From contig JADNRY010000757.1 in NCBI GenBank assembly GCA_015501585.1, forward strand, positions 1-27,734: a stretch of DNA of 27,734 bases, in the 5' to 3' direction. Position numbers and translations under genes: made by a program. The notes beneath the pieces are model-generated. The model searched no databases and was not told where the DNA came from. It was given only the letters and a program-made list of their open reading frames with translations. This document shows, one piece after another, positions 24,010-27,734 of the stretch; position 1 is the stretch's first letter; the number at the start of each line of letters is the position of its first letter. Source of the stretch: Rhodocollybia butyracea (lineage: Eukaryota; Basidiomycota; Agaricomycetes; Agaricales; Omphalotaceae).

Positions 24010-25352
24010 ATGAGGCCTTGTACACACTTTAACTTGGTTTTTGTCTTTTCTTTCTTATTCTCTTCTATCATCGCCTTGCAAGCTCTCCCGCCGCTCTAGC
24101 AGCCCAATTTTCTCTGTCTACAAGCACGGTCCTTCCGTTTCCAACAGCAACTCTCTCTAGTTCAGACACACAGTCGCTACTCGTATCTCAATGGTCTTTA
24201 AGCAAAGGTCACATCCAGAGCGAACCAAACGATCTCGCCTTTGTTGCCGATCCATTTTCAAACAGCTCTTCCTCAAGCCCTGTTCTTCAAGTTACCTATG
24301 CTGCAGGAAGTTTCTCTCATGGCACTGGAGGTTCTCAATTCGAAAACTTGTGGAATACATCTGATGGGTCATCTTCCCAATCGATGCTTCTATCCTACGA
24401 AGTTAGCTTTGATGAAGGATTTGATTGGGTGCTCGGAGGGAAATTACCTGGTTTGTATCTTTCAGTAGCGCGTCCGGGTCGTGTATAACATTTTATTCAG
24501 GCTTGAGAGGAGGACCTGATTCCACTGGTTGTAGCGGAGGAAAAGAACCTACAGGCCTAGACTGCTTTAGTGCGCGATTAATGTGGAGGCCGGGTGGAGC
24601 TGGAGAGGGTGCGTAGTTCCCGCATCTCTACCTCCTTTTTTGACCTTTTCTGGTCAGTATATGCGTATATTCCAACATCGACCGCCTTCTGCGAAGAGCC
24701 AAGTATCATTTGCAACTCGGATTTCGGTATAAGTGTTTCCCGGGGATCTTTCACTTTCGTGAGCGGAGTGTAAGCGTGGTTTCTGACGTACAAAATAGTA
24801 GGGCTAATCTGGCCAAATAGATGGAATCGTATCGCTCTGCTCGTGCAGTTGAACGACCCAGTGACTACTGCGAACGGCAATCTTCAGCTTTAGTGAGCTT
24901 CAATCTAAATGAAATTCAAATGCGCTGATACATGCCCCCAATAGCTTCAATGACCAGCAAGTGATTTCTAGACAGGATATAAACTTCCGAAAGGTTCTGC
25001 AGTTGACGCAAACGGCTTCTACTTTTCGTTAGTTCCGAACCTTGTAGATAAATATCATCTCGCTCACTACAACTTTCACTTTAGTACGTTCTTTGGAGGT
25101 GAGAACACTTGGGCGTTGAGAAGCTCTATCGCTGATCTTCATAATCACTATCGCAGGCTCTGATAACACATGGGCAACGCCCACTACTACGCATACATAC
25201 TATCGTAATATCCAGCTCTGGGCGGCGCTAAACCCTCCAACAGTACAGCAACATCGGCGAACTCTACTGTCAACCTAACAGCCAAGTCTGCGTTTTCACT
25301 TTCATTGTTGTGTTTGGCTTTACTCGCTGCTACCATGCTGGTATTATTTTGA
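24010..25352 (+). CDS. Secreted PL14-type polysaccharide lyase-like protein (apparent frameshifts)
   Basis: Exons 24010-24450, 24501-24608, 24658-24769, 24821-24892, 24945-25027, 25085-25098 (14 nt), 25157-25352; about 342 residues. The start MRPCTHFNLVFVFSFLFSSI is a hydrophobic signal peptide. The body resembles the PL14 (alginate/glucuronan lyase-like) jelly-roll fold widespread in Agaricomycetes: QWSLSKGHIQSEPNDLAFV, VTYAAGSFSHGTGG, FDEGFDWVLGGKLPG, LRGGPDSTGCSGG, FSARLMWRPGGAGEVYAYIP, VWNRIALLVQLND, GFYFSTFFGGSDNTW and YYRNIQLWAAL. Enzyme activity of most fungal members is unknown. The C-terminus is a Ser/Thr/Asn-rich linker and a hydrophobic tail ending LLAATMLVLF, suggesting GPI anchoring. 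One base seems to be missing in each of three G/C runs: CCC near 24090, GG at 24993-24994 and CC at 25237-25238. With these restored every splice phase agrees. Confidence 0.85.
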
Positions 25353-26143
25353 AACTATCATAATTCTATGGGTAATGGGGGGGGAAGAACACGAATTATA
25401 TCATATCGCCACTGGCATTGCCAACGTTCGGACAATTTCCAAGCGAACTTAAGATTGAGTGCGCCGAGATACTTCAAATGGGCTACTTTTTTGTTGTTTC
25501 AACGTTTCATCTGTTGGGACTCATCGGATGATGTTGTTCCCCGACGTCACAGCAAGTTGTTTATCAGTTGAGCTCTAGGCTGACCAGGCCGACTGTCATG
25601 TATAAACCAAAAGAGACAGACATCCTCAAAGGATCTGCACAGGTTCTGTCCGCAAGAATCTTGAGTCCGATAGTGGACTGTCATCTCCAGGGAAGAAAAT
25701 TGGCCAAAGAGTGTTGAAGGAACGGGCGGGTCCATGTTACGCACCTGGCGGCGCTGACGCACGCCGTGAATACTACAATCAAGAGTTTGAGTTTGAGATC
25801 CTCTCAGCTTGGAATCTCCCCGTGTTCTGAATCTTAATATAATACTTGAAAGAACATTTCGAGGCCTCATGTGCTCTTTCTTCAAAAGTGAATTTAACGA
25901 GCGGCGATCCCCACTGGCTATAAGTCTAAGTATGTAGTACATATTCAACGGCGATCCATTTTCATAACCGAACATACGCGGCCTGATTAGTCCGCGCAGT
26001 ATATTTAAGTCGAATCTTACCTTGGAACAGATTTCCAACTCAGTCCTTTATTTTCCGCGTTGAAGGTGAAGTCGCTATATGTGGGCTCTGTTCAATCAAA
26101 ATCGAACTAACAGCGTCTTTTTTTTTCTCAAGTTATCAGCACA
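25353..26143. other. Intergenic region after the PL14 gene
   Basis: About 790 bp with a run of eight G at ~25376-25383 and the promoter of the next gene, including a T-run at 26117-26126. A minus-strand open frame of 163 codons (26038-25547) exists. It has no recognisable domain and an unusual Arg/Leu/Ser make-up, so I do not call it a gene with confidence. Confidence 0.4.
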
Positions 26144-26760
26144 ATGCCTCCATTCTTTTTCTCAAACATTTATTGTCCGAGTCACTCCTTCGCTTCAGTT
26201 ACACCTTATGAAACCTCTTTGGGAGTTTCGAGTTTATGTCCTACTCCTCCGGGGAGATTTAACTTTGTCTCTCTCGTTCTTTCTCTTCTTCAATCACTTC
26301 GAGACCGCACCCCGATGGTATCCAGCCCCCAGAATATTTGCGATATGATGTCCGGCGTGGATTAGAGAGTCCATCAAACAAACCCTTAGCTGTGACCTTA
26401 ATGGCCATAGCTGCCATCATACTTCCCATAATTTCCCTCTGCAGCATCCGATTCTATATGCGTCAGATAAGGACAAGGGAGCGCGAAAGATCAGTAATGG
26501 CACACCAACGCAGAGCAGAGCTCGAGCTGAACATCGAACAGCTTGAGCGCAATTATCTGGCGGGCTCAGAAGAACCTTTCCCTCCATACCCTCACCGCCC
26601 ACCTTCTTATGCATCAGAGGTGGATTGTCCCGGAGGGGATGATTTATTTCGCAAAGACGTGAAGGTTCCTGCTCCTGCTCACAGCAGGCAAGGGCCAGAG
26701 CGGACCGTTTTTCGTCCGCGTTGCAACTTGCCTAATGCAAGCATCCCTCGAATTTTGTAG
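26144..26760 (+). CDS. Single-pass membrane orphan protein with PPxY motifs (one apparent frameshift)
   Basis: The family is not recognised. The frame opens at MPPFFFSNIYCPSHSFASVT and continues to ..SLLQSLRDRTP. After CCCC at 26310-26313 one base appears to be missing, and the next frame carries on as DGIQPPEYLRYDVRRGLES. A clear transmembrane helix follows, LAVTLMAIAAIILPIISLCS. The cytosolic tail is rich in charged residues, with a short Glu/Arg coiled coil (ERERSVMAHQRRAELELNI), FPPYPHRPPSYASEV with two PY-like motifs, and a Pro/Arg-rich end. Total ~205 residues. Small fungal proteins with one helix and PY motifs can be Rsp5 adaptors or sensor-like proteins; this is only analogy. The N-terminal part could instead be 5' UTR, with translation starting further in. 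Confidence 0.55.
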
Positions 26761-26871
26761 TCAAAACTTATAACTCTGTACTTACTCTTCTCACTTCTAT
26801 GTTTCCGAGTCAGAGCTCCCGCACCCTGCACCGGTTGTTATTCACTGCGCCGTAATTACTGTTGTTCGTAT

Positions 26872-26885
26872 TACTAGTACTAGTA
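26872..26885. repeat. 14-bp perfect palindrome TACTAGTACTAGTA
   Basis: The sequence equals its own reverse complement and is made of two overlapping ACTAGT units. It could be a dimeric protein-binding site or part of a 3' end structure of the upstream gene. Confidence 0.5.
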
Positions 26886-27122
26886 GGTGATAGGTCTGTT
26901 TGTAATACTTGTTCTGGTAAGAGGAGAACGACGTCGACGGTAATTATTAGTTATAGATACTAGATATTGGAATACATACTCAATACATACTGACCAAATT
27001 TACAGATACTTATCGATCGGTATGGTTCTGTAGAGTAAAAATCTGAAGCTCATCATTTTGAGTTTTTGACTTCCGATATCTCATTCTAAATACTTAGGAG
27101 CGAGAGGGTTCTAACACGTCCA

Positions 27123-27293
27123 CGACGCGTCGCGAGTTTGAATGACGATCATTGACTTTATATTGAATCCTGATTGACAATGACATGAATGAAGCTGATC
27201 ACAGTCTGATATTTTGCCCTAACTACCGTTTCCTCGTTCGGCTTCTCTTCATTTCTTCCACTTCACGGTGCTGGCGATTACCTTCTTACGCGT
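27123..27293. promoter_or_regulatory. Two MCB-type ACGCGT sites upstream of the last gene
   Basis: ACGCGT occurs at 27125-27130, inside the perfect palindrome CGACGCGTCG (27123-27132), and again at 27288-27293. Two such sites 260-425 bp before the ATG at 27550 suggest G1/S (MBF-type) control of that gene. They are short matches, so the evidence is moderate. Confidence 0.4.
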
Positions 27294-27549
27294 CTTTTGT
27301 TTATCTTTTCTGAAATTGTACGGTCGCTGGTAGTTTCTATTGCTTGCGCTAATTTGAGCAATTTGGATTCGATTATCGTTGGTTGTCAGATCATCGTCTT
27401 CAGGTGGTATATACCGCCTCAAAGCTGATGCAATCACTCACATATGAGACTTTTAAAGCATCTAGTTGCTTTCATTTTGTTCCCCTTCGCTTTCGTTTTA
27501 ACGCTCTTCGCCCCTTCCTTTCTTTTACGACTTTCCGTTACCTGGTGTA

Positions 27550-27734
27550 ATGTCTCGACTTACTGCGTCACCATTCCATAAACCCTCTCCCTTTGAGTTT
27601 CCGCGAGTTCCCTTGAGCCCTCCAGAGAACATGTCCGACCATCTCGGCTCAGCTCATCCTACTAATATTTCTGTGATTGGTGCTATGCCTTTGGAACCTC
27701 ACCACGTAGAAGCTGAGACTGCACTTCACTCTCA
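27550..27734 (+). CDS. N-terminal fragment of an unidentified gene (3'-partial)
   Basis: ATG at 27550 opens a frame that stays open to the window end, 61 complete codons. The protein starts MSRLTASPFHKPSPFEFPRV and continues PLSPPENMSDHLGS, a Ser/Pro-rich, probably disordered N-terminus with several SP sites. A CT-rich core promoter and two MCB sites lie upstream. No domain is visible in this fragment. The SP sites and MCBs fit a cell-cycle or transcription protein, but that is inference only. Confidence 0.55.
   Translation, partial: MSRLTASPFHKPSPFEFPRVPLSPPENMSDHLGSAHPTNISVIGAMPLEPHHVEAETALHS

Larger units (their letters stand above)
26761..27549. other. Intergenic region before the last gene
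   Basis: About 790 bp, AT-rich in its first half. It holds a 14-bp perfect palindrome (26872-26885), a cluster of CG-rich MCB-like sites further on, and a CT-rich stretch just before the next ATG (27473-27540), typical of a fungal core promoter. A 62-codon minus frame (27437-27249) is not convincing as a gene. Confidence 0.45.

Noticed and set aside
25547..26038. 163-codon minus-strand open frame
   Set aside because: No domain, signal or splice pattern recognised, and composition looks random. Kept only as a remark in the intergenic entry.
27249..27437. 62-codon Lys/Arg-rich minus frame
   Set aside because: Short, with no conserved features and no supporting exons nearby.

Overview
The window looks like nuclear DNA of a basidiomycete fungus, most likely an Agaricomycete. 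The evidence is closely packed genes on both strands, about 60 spliceable introns of roughly 43-70 nt with short GT..AG consensus, and gene types typical of that class: a DASH-complex ASK1, a PL14-type secreted lyase, a membrane RING-H2 protein, a LacZ-type beta-galactosidase, F-box proteins and small proline-rich orphans. I found no rRNA, tRNA, CRISPR array, transposase or obvious transposon.

Layout. 1-654 (+) 3' end of a coiled-coil protein with an FHPDRW motif. 791-1879 (+) SAM-dependent methyltransferase. 2122-4165 (+) multi-pass membrane RING-H2 ubiquitin ligase. 5176-7243 (+) kinetochore DASH subunit ASK1. 7813-8659 (+) F-box protein whose 3' end overlaps the convergent tRNA-dihydrouridine synthase DUS2 (8648-10092, -). 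10401-13679 (+) GH2 beta-galactosidase. 13844-14919 (-) exosome subunit RRP45, with a decayed duplicate of its 3' end just downstream. A 71-bp shared promoter leads to TRM112 (14991-15514, +). 15635-16780 (-) succinate dehydrogenase iron-sulfur subunit. 17256-17983 (+) orphan protein. 18264-19687 (+) ferrochelatase. 19808-21665 (+) phosphomevalonate kinase ERG8. 21762-23957 (-) SLC38/AVT amino-acid transporter. 24010-25352 (+) PL14-like secreted protein. 26144-26760 (+) single-pass membrane orphan. 27550-end (+) start of a further gene.

Functionally this is mostly housekeeping: tRNA modification (DUS2, TRM112), RNA decay (RRP45), mitochondrial respiration and haem (SDHB, HEM15), sterol/isoprenoid precursor supply (ERG8) and chromosome segregation (ASK1). 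Lactose or galactoside use and cell-wall polysaccharide processing are the accessory functions. SDHB and HEM15 share the same CCAAT-box octamer upstream, which suggests common HAP-type control.

The most striking features are of gene structure. There are three GC-AG introns, all with GCAAGT donors, in two neighbouring genes; an 8-nt microexon in ferrochelatase, plus 9-nt and 14-nt microexons in the transporter and the lyase; and a recurrent set of single-base frameshifts in otherwise conserved genes. The clearest of these follow a rule: A/T runs appear one base too long and G/C runs one base too short. That is most simply a consensus-sequence artefact, but it affects every gene model in the right half of the window. 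I did not find convincing evidence of a new multi-gene biological system.
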